Source: Gammaproteobacteria bacterium (GTDB lineage Bacteria > Pseudomonadota > Gammaproteobacteria > Chromatiales > Chromatiaceae). From it: DNA of 40,017 nucleotides. A model generated the notes under the pieces. That model ran no database searches and was not told the origin of the DNA. It saw nothing but the letters and a program-made list of their open reading frames with translations. Shown in pieces: positions 18,388-26,878 of the stretch; the first letter of the stretch is position 1; every line of letters starts with the position of its first letter. Location: contig JABDQZ010000065.1 in assembly GCA_013041975.1 (NCBI GenBank), positions 1 to 40,017 on the forward strand. The letters run 5' to 3'. The translations under genes were made by a program, and so were the position numbers.

Positions 18388-19641
18388 TTAGCTGAGCCTG
18401 CGTTTGACCAGCTCGATATGTTGACGCAGATCGTATAACTGACTGGCAAAGGACAATGGCACCTGCACGTGAATGACTTCCTGGTCGATTTTTTCCAATT
18501 GATTTCGAAGGTCTTCAAGGTCTGGATTCTCTCGAGAATTTGCCAGATCAATCTGCTCCAGCGCCTGATACCAGCGATAGATCTTGGAACGCATTCGCCA
18601 GGTATAGATTGGCGGCATGACCTTCATCAATGGAATCATCAATACCACCAATGGAAGAATCATGACTTTCAAGCGGTCTATCAGACTTGCAAGCCAGAAC
18701 GGCAGGTAACGCTGCAGCAATGGCGGCCCGTACTTGTAATAGCGTTTTGCCTCCGGACTGACTGGGTATTCCGGGAAATTCGCATTGGGAAATTCACCAT
18801 TTTTCTCAAACCAGCCGCCCTTTCCATGGATTTCCTCTGCAACCTGTAACAGCAAATCCTGAATGGCAGGATGCAGGTCATCACGCACCATCAGGTTGGC
18901 GGTCGCTGCTAGCAGGGTAATGTCTTTGCCTGGAATATCTTTCGACAGGTCAACCATTCCACGTGGCAGGTTCACATGGGTCAGATATTTCATACGCCGT
19001 TGATAAGCTTCAGCTCGATCAAAATGCATGAGCGCAATCGACTCATCTTCAAGAAATGCCCTGACTTTTTCAGACGTCGCTGAGGCCACCATAAAAACAG
19101 CATCAACCTGGCCTGACTTTAGCGCCACCAGGTCATCTCCATTTTTTCCCGGATGCAGTTCAACCTGATCCTGCAAGCCATTACCAACCAGCAACTGCAT
19201 TACCAGGGCCCTGGTACCACTTCCTTCAGCACCGACAATCAGCTTGTTTCCTTTAAAATCAAACAGCGTGGAAACAGGAGTTTCCTTGCGATGGAATACC
19301 CACAGGGGTTCGTTATAGAGGCTTCCCAGGGTTAATAACCTGCTGTCCGTTTCTGCGCTGCCTGTTCCACCCTGTATAAAACCGGCAGCGGCTGAACCAG
19401 ACTCAAGCCTGGAAATATTTTCCACCGAGCCTTTGCTGTTTTGCAGAACCAGCTCAACCCCTTGCTTACCCAGCGCTTTTTGATATTGATGTGCAAATTT
19501 ATCGTAAGCGCCACCTGCTTTTCCTGTTGTGAAAACAATCTGATTCGGTGGCGCCGGATCAACAAACTGATAGGCCAGGAAAAATGCCACCAGGGTGACA
19601 AACACCGGTAACACAATGGCTTTGATAGTCGATGTTGACAT
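18388..19641 (-). CDS. TAXI-family solute-binding protein with two membrane anchors
   Basis: A 417-residue protein with an uncleaved-looking N-terminal membrane helix (about 7-25). A TAXI-type periplasmic binding domain follows (about 33-300: FTTGKAGGAYDKFA, then SVENISRLESGSAAAGFIQGG, VGAEGSGTRALV, ALKSGQVDAVFMV). A second hydrophobic segment lies at about 320-342, and the charged helical tail (ENPDLEDLRNQLEKIDQEV) looks like a coiled coil. Classic TAXI proteins deliver substrate to a TRAP permease; no such permease is in the window, and the C-terminal extension suggests a membrane-tethered sensor or scaffold role instead. It starts 9 bp after amgK with a good GAGGG, so the two form an operon. 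The ligand is unknown. Confidence 0.8.
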   Translation of the reverse strand: MSTSTIKAIVLPVFVTLVAFFLAYQFVDPAPPNQIVFTTGKAGGAYDKFAHQYQKALGKQGVELVLQNSKGSVENISRLESGSAAAGFIQGGTGSAETDSRLLTLGSLYNEPLWVFHRKETPVSTLFDFKGNKLIVGAEGSGTRALVMQLLVGNGLQDQVELHPGKNGDDLVALKSGQVDAVFMVASATSEKVRAFLEDESIALMHFDRAEAYQRRMKYLTHVNLPRGMVDLSKDIPGKDITLLAATANLMVRDDLHPAIQDLLLQVAEEIHGKGGWFEKNGEFPNANFPEYPVSPEAKRYYKYGPPLLQRYLPFWLASLIDRLKVMILPLVVLMIPLMKVMPPIYTWRMRSKIYRWYQALEQIDLANSRENPDLEDLRNQLEKIDQEVIHVQVPLSFASQLYDLRQHIELVKRRLS

Positions 19642-19650
19642 GACTTGCCC

Positions 19651-20661
19651 TCAGGAATAGCCCGTTACGAAAGAAAGTGAAGGATAATTGTGGATCAGCT
19701 TGGCCAGAGCTTCCAGTTCCGGGTAGACATCCCCCAGAAAATGGATATAGCCGACAGTTCTTGGAATATCGTTCAAATAGCCATTTTTGCCATCCCGGAT
19801 ATTCAGTCTTGCAAAGATTCCAGCGGCTTTCAAATGACGCTGCACCCCCATCAGGTCAAACCAACGTAAGAATTCTCCTTCTTCTTCGGGCTTTAATAAA
19901 CCTGCCTGAACACATTGCTGGCGATATTTTATGACCCAGTCAATAACTTTTTCCCTGGGCCACTCGATATAACAATCCTTAAGCAGTGATACAAGATCAT
20001 AGGTAATTGGCCCGTCAACAGCATCCTGAAAATCCAGAATCCCGGGAGCGGGCCCATGATCCGGTCTGGAAGGCATCATCAGGTTCCTGGAATGAAAATC
20101 TCTGTGAACACAGACCCGTGGCTGCCTCAATGCATTTGCAGCCAGCATTTCAAATGTTTCATCCAGTATGTGGTTTTCCTCATCAGACAACGCAATACCC
20201 AGATGTTTTTTCAACAGCCATTCACGAAACAGCTCCATTTCCTGCATGAGCAGTTTTTTATCATATTTTGGCAACTCCCCCGGATCACAGGATAACTGTA
20301 AAGTCTGCAATGCTGAAAGAGCGTCACCGTAGAGTTGGTCAACATTTGAACTATCCAGCTTATCCAGATACTGGATTGATCCGAGATCTTTCAGCAACAA
20401 AAATCCCTGGTCATGGTTTTCAGCGAGAATACTGGGTACATTCAGACCAATTTTCTCAAATTGACGTGCGACTCGCACAAAAGGCTCACAGTCTTCCTTG
20501 TCCGGAGGAGCATCCATTGCGATACGCGTACTGTTATCAGGCAGCGTAATACGAAAATATCGTCGAAAACTGGCATCGCCGCTGGCTGGTTCAATTTTAT
20601 AGTGTGTGAAACCGCAATCAGTTTGCAGCCAGTTTTCAAGCTGTTTTAGTCGTTTTGACAT
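19651..20661 (-). CDS. amgK: Probable N-acetylmuramate/N-acetylglucosamine 1-kinase
   Basis: A 336-residue member of the aminoglycoside phosphotransferase (APH) fold. Visible: an N-terminal lobe with SGDASFRRYFRI (ATP-binding region), FLLLKDLGS (hinge), CVHRDFHSRNLM (catalytic loop with Asp) and ILDFQDAVDGP (metal-binding Asp). AmgK phosphorylates MurNAc and GlcNAc at C1 in the peptidoglycan-recycling shortcut that leads, through MurU, to UDP-MurNAc. Divergent placement from lptD is the typical amgK position in pseudomonads and relatives and supports the name. The usual partner murU is not next to it; a TAXI protein takes that slot. The SD is weak. The gene could be another APH-family sugar kinase. 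Confidence 0.8.
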   Translation of the reverse strand: MSKRLKQLENWLQTDCGFTHYKIEPASGDASFRRYFRITLPDNSTRIAMDAPPDKEDCEPFVRVARQFEKIGLNVPSILAENHDQGFLLLKDLGSIQYLDKLDSSNVDQLYGDALSALQTLQLSCDPGELPKYDKKLLMQEMELFREWLLKKHLGIALSDEENHILDETFEMLAANALRQPRVCVHRDFHSRNLMMPSRPDHGPAPGILDFQDAVDGPITYDLVSLLKDCYIEWPREKVIDWVIKYRQQCVQAGLLKPEEEGEFLRWFDLMGVQRHLKAAGIFARLNIRDGKNGYLNDIPRTVGYIHFLGDVYPELEALAKLIHNYPSLSFVTGYS

Positions 20662-20889
20662 GAGTAATTCATTGAATATTGGATTCTCGCCTCAGCGATG
20701 ATGACGAAAGTGGAATGAATCAGGATATTCCTGACCCTATCTTACTTGATTTATGCATGGGTCGGAATCTTCAACAATAGAATTATTAGTGCAGAAAATT
20801 GAAATTACACCTGTTTTATGAGATTTTACGCGATCTTAAAGCTATCGACAGATAACTGCCAGGCAACACCGGAAATAACGAGAACAATC

Positions 20890-23580
20890 GTGGACGCCAT
20901 AAAACGCAAAACCCTCACCGGGATCATCATTTCTTTTATCAGCCAGCCGATTATTGCTGCTGATTCCGAGTGGGAATGCCGCGTGAGTGCTGATGGCGCT
21001 AGCTGGGACTGCTACAAGGATGGCAACCTCGTGATGCAGCCCATGCCAGAACAAGCTGCACCGGTTATCAAACCTGCAACTGTCACGCCTGTTCCGGATA
21101 CAGACAAACTGTTTAGTGAAACCATTGCTGCAGAGCCTGAGCCGGTTACGACAGTTGGTGTAGTTTCTTCAGCAGATACTGCTGAAAAAGAACCGGTTAC
21201 CAAAAAAGCAACAACAACAGAAATCATCGATATGCGGCCCCAGCAAGAAGCTGTTGCCATAGAAACTCCTGCAGCTGTGCGTGAACCGGTTTCTCAGCCG
21301 GAAACCAGGCAGACTTCGACTACCAGCGCAGAACCTCCAAAATCTGCAGCCGAACCGCAGACAAAGGCAACCGTTGCCGAAACGCCAAAGCCAGAATCAG
21401 CCACACTAGCCACATCAGGTTATTGCTTCGCCAGGCGACCACAAAGAATTCAGCGCCCGGTTTCCAGTGATACCGACAAACCCACCACTGTGGATGCCGA
21501 TGATGCCGTTATGGATGAAAACACGGGCATCGCCAATTTTAGTGGTGATGTCGTTCTCATTGATAACGACCAGAAACTGGTTTCTGACCAACTGAAATAC
21601 AATACGAATACCGAGGACGTTGAAGCATCCGGAAACCTGTCTTACCAGCGTCCGGATATGTATTTTACCGGCGATTCCGCAACAATGAACCTGAACTCTG
21701 AAACAGGGCAGGTCATGGCTGCCACATACAAGATCCCTTCCAGCAACGCACGCGGTGAAACCGGCGAGCTGCATATGATGGGTAATGGCGTCACAGTATA
21801 CAAAGAGACTTCCTATACAACCTGCGACGAAGGCAATAATGACTGGGTATTCAACGCATCAGAAGTCAGGCTGGATGAAAACACCGGCGTTGGCACTGCT
21901 GAGCACATGAAACTGTATTTCATGGACACGCCTGTACTCTATCTGCCCTGGGCTACTTTCCCGATAGATGATCGTCGCAAATCCGGGTTCCTTACCCCAT
22001 CCATTGGCTCAAGTGACTCAACCGGGTTTGATCTCAGTGCTCCCTATTATTTAAATCTTGCGCCGAATTATGACGCAACCATAACACCCCGAATCATGAG
22101 CAAACGGGGCATTCAGCTCGGTGGAGAATTTCGATATCTCGATAGTAAGAACAACCTGGTGTTCTCCGGTGAGGCTCTTCCAGATGACGAAGAGTATACC
22201 GGTAACGATTCCCGTGGTGCCGCATCCCTGGTACACAGCATCAGCTTTAATAATCAACTCAGAGGTGCACTGAATCTGAACTATGTGTCTGACGATGACT
22301 ACCTGGAAGACCTGGGCGGCAGCCTGGCCGTGACAAGTACCCGTCATCTCAAGCGTGAGGCACTTCTGAATTACAACGGCGGCTGGTTTTCACTGAAGGG
22401 CCAGCTGCTTCAATACCAGACAATTGATAAAACCATCGCACCTGCAGATCAGCCCTATAAACTGCTGCCGCGCGTGAGTTTCAATACCAGCCGGGAAATC
22501 ATTGAAGATATCTACCTTGATGTTCCAGTGCAGTACACCAACTTTGATCATTCTCTAACAGTTGATGGCAGCCGTTTTGATTTAAACCCGTCGCTGAGCT
22601 ATCTCTGGAACCGCTCATGGGGATTTTTAAAGCCAAAAGCCTCCCTGCGTTACACTACCTATGAACTGGAAAACCGCGCCCCCGGATTAAGCAGCTCTGT
22701 TGACCGTACCACTACCACGTTCAGCCTTGACAGTGGACTCATATTTGAGCGCCCCGCCTCCTGGTTTGGTAAAAGCACCACTCAAACCCTTGAACCAAGG
22801 GCATTTTACGTCTATACCCCGGAAGAAAATCAGGATGATATCCCGTTGTTTGATACCGGAACTTATAATTTCGGCGTTGGCAGCCTGTTCAGGGAAAACC
22901 GTTTCTCAGGACCGGACAGGGTAGGCGATACCAATCAGCTGACGCTTGCAGTGAGCAGCCGTTTTCTTGCCGAGCAAACTGCACAGCAATACCTGGCTGT
23001 AACGCTTGGACAGATATTCTATTTCGAAGACCGTGAAATCGGCAATGTATCGTATTACGAAGACAGCACAACCCAAACATCAACCACGACGGCTCTGAGC
23101 AATGACACTTCTTCGTATGTTGCAACACTGGAAAGCAGGCCTTTTCAATACTGGACTTTTGATGCCGGCCTTCAGTGGGACTCTGACCTGATCGATGATA
23201 TGGAAAAATCATTTGCACGCGTCAGATACCTGGATAATGAAAGACACCTGTTTTCAGCTCGCTACCAGTACGATAGTGCCAATAATGAATTCACCAAGCT
23301 ATCTGCTTACTGGCCGGTAGCCGATAATACTACGCTCGTCGGACATTCCTATTATTCCATTGACCAGGACCGCTCTGTCGAATCCGTTCTTGGCATTGAG
23401 CATGGCAGCAGTTGCTGCTGGCGCTTCAGGGCGCTGGTCAGAGATTACCAGGCCAATGCTTCTGACGAAAATAACCTGAGTTTCATGCTACAGCTGGAGC
23501 TAAGAGGTTTCACCAGCTTTGGAGATGATGTAGATGCCTACCTTGAAGAAACCATTGAAGGCTTTGTACGCGAAAAATAA
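20890..23580 (+). CDS. lptD: LPS-assembly outer-membrane protein LptD
   Basis: Outer-membrane beta-barrel that inserts lipopolysaccharide together with LptE. From the GTG at 20890 the protein has 896 residues with a good signal peptide (KRKTLTGIIISFISQPIIAA). An in-frame ATG at 20818 would add 24 residues ahead of it and has no SD, so I prefer the GTG. Order: Cys-containing N-terminus (Cys30, Cys41); a Pro/Ala/Glu/Thr-rich linker of about 125 residues; an LptA-like jellyroll (about 195-330); a barrel to the end. Cys312 and Cys842-Cys843 correspond to the E. coli disulfide partners; Cys179 is extra. First of lptD-surA-pdxA. Confidence 0.93.
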   Translation: MDAIKRKTLTGIIISFISQPIIAADSEWECRVSADGASWDCYKDGNLVMQPMPEQAAPVIKPATVTPVPDTDKLFSETIAAEPEPVTTVGVVSSADTAEKEPVTKKATTTEIIDMRPQQEAVAIETPAAVREPVSQPETRQTSTTSAEPPKSAAEPQTKATVAETPKPESATLATSGYCFARRPQRIQRPVSSDTDKPTTVDADDAVMDENTGIANFSGDVVLIDNDQKLVSDQLKYNTNTEDVEASGNLSYQRPDMYFTGDSATMNLNSETGQVMAATYKIPSSNARGETGELHMMGNGVTVYKETSYTTCDEGNNDWVFNASEVRLDENTGVGTAEHMKLYFMDTPVLYLPWATFPIDDRRKSGFLTPSIGSSDSTGFDLSAPYYLNLAPNYDATITPRIMSKRGIQLGGEFRYLDSKNNLVFSGEALPDDEEYTGNDSRGAASLVHSISFNNQLRGALNLNYVSDDDYLEDLGGSLAVTSTRHLKREALLNYNGGWFSLKGQLLQYQTIDKTIAPADQPYKLLPRVSFNTSREIIEDIYLDVPVQYTNFDHSLTVDGSRFDLNPSLSYLWNRSWGFLKPKASLRYTTYELENRAPGLSSSVDRTTTTFSLDSGLIFERPASWFGKSTTQTLEPRAFYVYTPEENQDDIPLFDTGTYNFGVGSLFRENRFSGPDRVGDTNQLTLAVSSRFLAEQTAQQYLAVTLGQIFYFEDREIGNVSYYEDSTTQTSTTTALSNDTSSYVATLESRPFQYWTFDAGLQWDSDLIDDMEKSFARVRYLDNERHLFSARYQYDSANNEFTKLSAYWPVADNTTLVGHSYYSIDQDRSVESVLGIEHGSSCCWRFRALVRDYQANASDENNLSFMLQLELRGFTSFGDDVDAYLEETIEGFVREK

Positions 23581-23586
23581 GCCATT

Positions 23587-24894
23587 ATGCACGTATTAAA
23601 ACACCTTTTAGCTGTTATATTTTCAGCACTCATATTATCCACTCACGTTCATTCGGTTGCGCTATCCGATGGCATTGAAGTCGACCATATTGTTGCCATC
23701 GTCAATGACGATCTGATCACACGCAATGAACTGGACAAAGAGATTAACAAAATACTTGCCCGGCTCAGTCAGGCCGGACAGCAGGTTCCACCAATAACCG
23801 CTGTAGAAAAGCAGGTACTCGACAAACTGATCGAACAGCGCCTGCAAATCGGCAAAGCCAAAAGTCTGGGCATCAATGTTACACCCGACATGCTGGCAAC
23901 CATGATTGGTAACATTGCCAAAAATAACGGCCTGACATTATCCGAACTTCGAGCCTCTCTGGCTGCAGAGGGCCTAAGCTTCGAGACTTTTCGAAATCAG
24001 ATTGAACAACAGATTCTGTTATCCCGTCTTAAAAACCAGGAAATCATTAACAAGATCAATGTCTCTGATGCTGAAGTCGACAGCCTGCTCAAACAGGACA
24101 AACAGATTGGCAGAAAAAACATCCAGTATCTGATTCAGCATATTTTGATCGGTTTGCCGGAAGGCGCCTCACCGGCTGAAATCGGAACAGCACGTGAAAA
24201 GGCCATTTCAATTGTTCAACAACTGAAAGAAGGTGCTGACTTTGCCAAGCTCGCCCTGTTACATTCCAATGGCCGCAATGCCCTGGAGGGCGGCAGCCTG
24301 GGCTGGCTTAAAAACAACCAGTTACCATCCGTGTTTGGTGACATTGTTGCGAGCATGTCAAAGGGAGATATCAGCCCTCCTCTAAGAAGCTCCAGTGGCT
24401 ACCATATTATCAAGCTCACCGATATGAAGGGTAACAAGCAACAGTTTATTACCCAGACAAAGGCCCGGCACATTCTTATCAACACCAGTGAAATGGTGTC
24501 AGATGAAGACGCCCTCACACGTCTGGAACAGCTTTATCTTCGTATTGAAGGTGGCGATGATTTTGCCCGACTCGCTCGCTCACATTCCGATGACAAAGGC
24601 TCTGCCATCAAGGGGGGAGAGCTTGGCTGGGTCAGCCCGGGTAGCGTTGTCAAAAAGTTTCAGTCTGAAATGGACAAACTTAAGCCAGGTGAACTGAGCA
24701 AGCCTTTTCGAACTGAATTTGGCTGGCATATCGTACAGGTGCTGGAAAACAGACAACATGATAACTCCGAGCAAATACTGCGTTCCGAAGCCAGAAAAAT
24801 CATTACTGAACGTAAAGCCAAGGATGCAGCAGATCTCTATTTGCGTCGCCTGCGTGACGAAGCCTATATTGAAATCCGTTTGTCTGAAGAATAA
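23587..24894 (+). CDS. surA: Periplasmic chaperone and peptidyl-prolyl isomerase SurA
   Basis: Escorts unfolded outer-membrane proteins, LptD included, across the periplasm. The 435-residue product has an N-terminal signal peptide (HLLAVIFSALILSTHVHSVA) and the SurA N-domain (VDHIVAIVNDDLITRNEL, then DKLIEQRLQI). Two parvulin domains follow, at about 180-280 (IQHILIGLPEGAS, GGSLGWLKNNQLP, GYHIIKL) and about 290-390 (ARHILINTSE, GGELGWVSPG, FGWHIVQVLE). It lies 6 bp after lptD and 3 bp before pdxA, so the three are surely one transcript. Confidence 0.96.
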   Translation: MHVLKHLLAVIFSALILSTHVHSVALSDGIEVDHIVAIVNDDLITRNELDKEINKILARLSQAGQQVPPITAVEKQVLDKLIEQRLQIGKAKSLGINVTPDMLATMIGNIAKNNGLTLSELRASLAAEGLSFETFRNQIEQQILLSRLKNQEIINKINVSDAEVDSLLKQDKQIGRKNIQYLIQHILIGLPEGASPAEIGTAREKAISIVQQLKEGADFAKLALLHSNGRNALEGGSLGWLKNNQLPSVFGDIVASMSKGDISPPLRSSSGYHIIKLTDMKGNKQQFITQTKARHILINTSEMVSDEDALTRLEQLYLRIEGGDDFARLARSHSDDKGSAIKGGELGWVSPGSVVKKFQSEMDKLKPGELSKPFRTEFGWHIVQVLENRQHDNSEQILRSEARKIITERKAKDAADLYLRRLRDEAYIEIRLSEE

Positions 24895-24897
24895 ATC

Positions 24898-25893
24898 TTG
24901 GCTTCTGAGCACACCCCTGTTCTGGCATTGACACCAGGAGAACCTGCCGGTATCGGCCCTGACCTGTGTCTGCAGACAGCCCCCGGTATTTCTGAAGCCA
25001 GGCTCATTATTTTCGCTGACCCCGGATTGCTTGAAGAACGCCGACAGCTGCTTGGTATCCAGGCTGAAATCAACCCACTGTCTTTTAAACAGATTCACAC
25101 GAAATATGTACCCGGAGCGGTTAATGTTGTCCCTGTGGATCTGGTCGCCAAAACACAACCCGGCGAATTAAACAAAGACAATGCCAGCTATGTTCTCAGC
25201 ACCCTTAGAGCCGCCGTTCAGGCCTGTATAGCAGGCTATTGCGATGCATTGGTTACTGCACCTGTACACAAAGGCATCATCAATGATGCTGGAATCAGCT
25301 TCAGTGGACATACTGAATTTTTAGCTGAAATGACAGGTGGTGACCCGGTGATGATGCTTGCCTGCCCCGGGCTACGGGTTGCGTTGGCCACTACACATCT
25401 GCCCTTAAAGGATATCAGTGCTGCAATAACAACAGGCACGATAGAAAAAGTTGTCAGAGCCACACATCATGATCTGAAAAGTCGTTTTGGTATTGCGCAA
25501 CCGGCCATTTATGTCTGCGGCCTGAATCCACACGCCGGCGAAAATGGTCACCTGGGAATGGAAGAAATCGAAACCATCATTCCAACACTGGAAAAACTGC
25601 GTACTGAAGGGATTCATCTCATCGGCCCATTGCCCGCTGATACCATTTTTACCCCTAAATACATGCAACAGGCCGATGTGATTCTCGCCATGTATCACGA
25701 CCAGGGATTGCCGGTTTTGAAACATATGGGTTTTGGCCAGGCGGTTAATATCACTCTGGGCCTGCCACTGATTCGCACATCCGTAGATCATGGTACGGCA
25801 CTTGAACTGGCTGGTAGCGGAAGAGCAGATAACGGCAGTCTGAAAATGGCGATTGATACCGCAATTGAGATGGTTCGCAACAGCAAGCCCTAG
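24898..25893 (+). CDS. pdxA: 4-hydroxythreonine-4-phosphate dehydrogenase
   Basis: Oxidises 4-phosphohydroxy-L-threonine in the DXP-dependent route to pyridoxal phosphate. At 331 residues it is the family length. Visible: LALTPGEPAGIGPD at the start, VTAPVHKGIIND, FSGHTEFLAE with a metal-ligand His, GLNPHAGENGHLG, YHDQGLPVLKHMGF and TSVDHGTALELAGSGRAD. The start codon appears to be TTG (24898): no upstream ATG fits after the surA stop, and the N-terminus matches the family from there; GAAGA lies about 8 bases upstream. The next gene in this cluster is normally rsmA, but here the convergent ankyrin gene begins its stop codon 4 bp later. Confidence 0.95.
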   Translation: MASEHTPVLALTPGEPAGIGPDLCLQTAPGISEARLIIFADPGLLEERRQLLGIQAEINPLSFKQIHTKYVPGAVNVVPVDLVAKTQPGELNKDNASYVLSTLRAAVQACIAGYCDALVTAPVHKGIINDAGISFSGHTEFLAEMTGGDPVMMLACPGLRVALATTHLPLKDISAAITTGTIEKVVRATHHDLKSRFGIAQPAIYVCGLNPHAGENGHLGMEEIETIIPTLEKLRTEGIHLIGPLPADTIFTPKYMQQADVILAMYHDQGLPVLKHMGFGQAVNITLGLPLIRTSVDHGTALELAGSGRADNGSLKMAIDTAIEMVRNSKP

Positions 25894-25897
25894 ATTG

Positions 25898-26353
25898 CTA
25901 TTCTTTTTTCTCAGCCGCCACAGCCCCTGCTTCAGTCAGCTTTTCACCGATTTTTTCGTTACCCGCCCGCGTGGCTTTTTCCAGTGCTCCATCCCCGGCT
26001 CCATTCTTGAGATTGACATCAGCGCCTGAAATAACCAGTTGATTGACGATTTCAGCATAGCCAAATGCAGCCGCTTCCATTAAAGCTGAATTGCCCTGTT
26101 TATCAACCACATTCACATCAGCCCCTGCTGCTATAAGTGCCTGCACCGTACGTCGATTACCGGTAGCCGCTGCCAGCACCAGCAAGGGTCTTTCAGCGGA
26201 ATTTTTAGTGTTTACATCAGCTCCCTGTACGACGAGATCACGTACAACCGAGACTTTGCCCGCCATCACTGCTGCCGTCAGTTGCGTATTCAAATCCATC
26301 GCATTGGCCGAAAAAACGCCCAGCAACAAACCTAAAAATATGATTTTCTTCAT
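25898..26353 (-). CDS. Secreted ankyrin-repeat protein
   Basis: A 151-residue protein with a Sec signal peptide (KKIIFLGLLLGVFSANA, cleavage after ANA) and about four ankyrin repeats (mature residues roughly 24-150). The repeats carry clear GADVN-x-K turns (VVQGADVNTKN, AAGADVNVVDKQGNSALMEAA, ISGADVNLKNGAGDGALEKA). Ankyrin repeats are protein-interaction scaffolds; in the periplasm the partner is unknown. An in-frame TTG at 26354-26356 precedes the ATG, but AGGTGA about 8 bases before the ATG supports ATG 26351-26353. It is transcribed against pdxA and divergent from apaG, exactly where rsmA would be expected. Confidence 0.85.
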   Translation of the reverse strand: MKKIIFLGLLLGVFSANAMDLNTQLTAAVMAGKVSVVRDLVVQGADVNTKNSAERPLLVLAAATGNRRTVQALIAAGADVNVVDKQGNSALMEAAAFGYAEIVNQLVISGADVNLKNGAGDGALEKATRAGNEKIGEKLTEAGAVAAEKKE

Positions 26354-26494
26354 CAATTTTTCACCTACCCCTTCCGCGGCTTAAATCATTTCAGCCCATA
26401 ACCATTCTAGCGGCATCTCGCTGAAAAACTGAACGATTGATGCATTAAGTAAATGTTGCTTGAAAATTGCCTAGAGCATGTTAGCGTATTTGCC

Positions 26495-26872
26495 ATGAAC
26501 GAAAAAAACCAGATTGATATTGAGGTGAAAACTGCTTTTCTGGCTGATCAGTCAGAAACAGACAATGAACGTTTTGTGTTTTCCTACACTATAACGATAC
26601 ATAACAGCGGCGCTCAACCGGCGAAATTACTTAATCGACACTGGATCATCACTGATGCCAATGGCAAGACCCAGGAAGTCCGTGGTGAAGGTGTCGTTGG
26701 ACAACAGCCTTATATTAAGCCCGGTGAAAGCTACCAGTACACCAGCGGCACAGTGCTGGAAACACCGGTTGGCAGCATGCAGGGCGAATATGAAATGACA
26801 ACCAATGAAGGCGAACGTTTTGTCGCGCCCGTTGCCCCTTTCTCACTGGCTCAACCGCGCACACTTCACTAA
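26495..26872 (+). CDS. apaG: ApaG-domain protein
   Basis: A 125-residue single-domain ApaG protein with a fibronectin-III-like beta-sandwich fold: FVFSYTITIHNSGA, LLNRHWIITDANGKTQEVRGEGVVGQQP, IKPGESYQYTSGT, and GSMQGEYEM. The biochemical role of ApaG is not well defined; it travels with ApaH and RsmA in many proteobacteria. An upstream in-frame ATG at 26453 would give 139 residues, but the ATG at 26495 gives exactly the usual 125-residue length, so I choose it. The stop lies 6 bp before the apaH ATG. The rsmA partner is missing. Confidence 0.93.
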   Translation: MNEKNQIDIEVKTAFLADQSETDNERFVFSYTITIHNSGAQPAKLLNRHWIITDANGKTQEVRGEGVVGQQPYIKPGESYQYTSGTVLETPVGSMQGEYEMTTNEGERFVAPVAPFSLAQPRTLH

Positions 26873-26878
26873 CGCATC

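Noticed and set aside
18659..18684. A 13-base match (ATCATGACTTTCA) plus AAGCGGTC that resembles parts of the inverted repeat near metH
   Set aside because: The pieces are in a different order, lie inside the TAXI coding sequence and encode conserved-looking membrane residues; coincidence is more likely than a second element copy.
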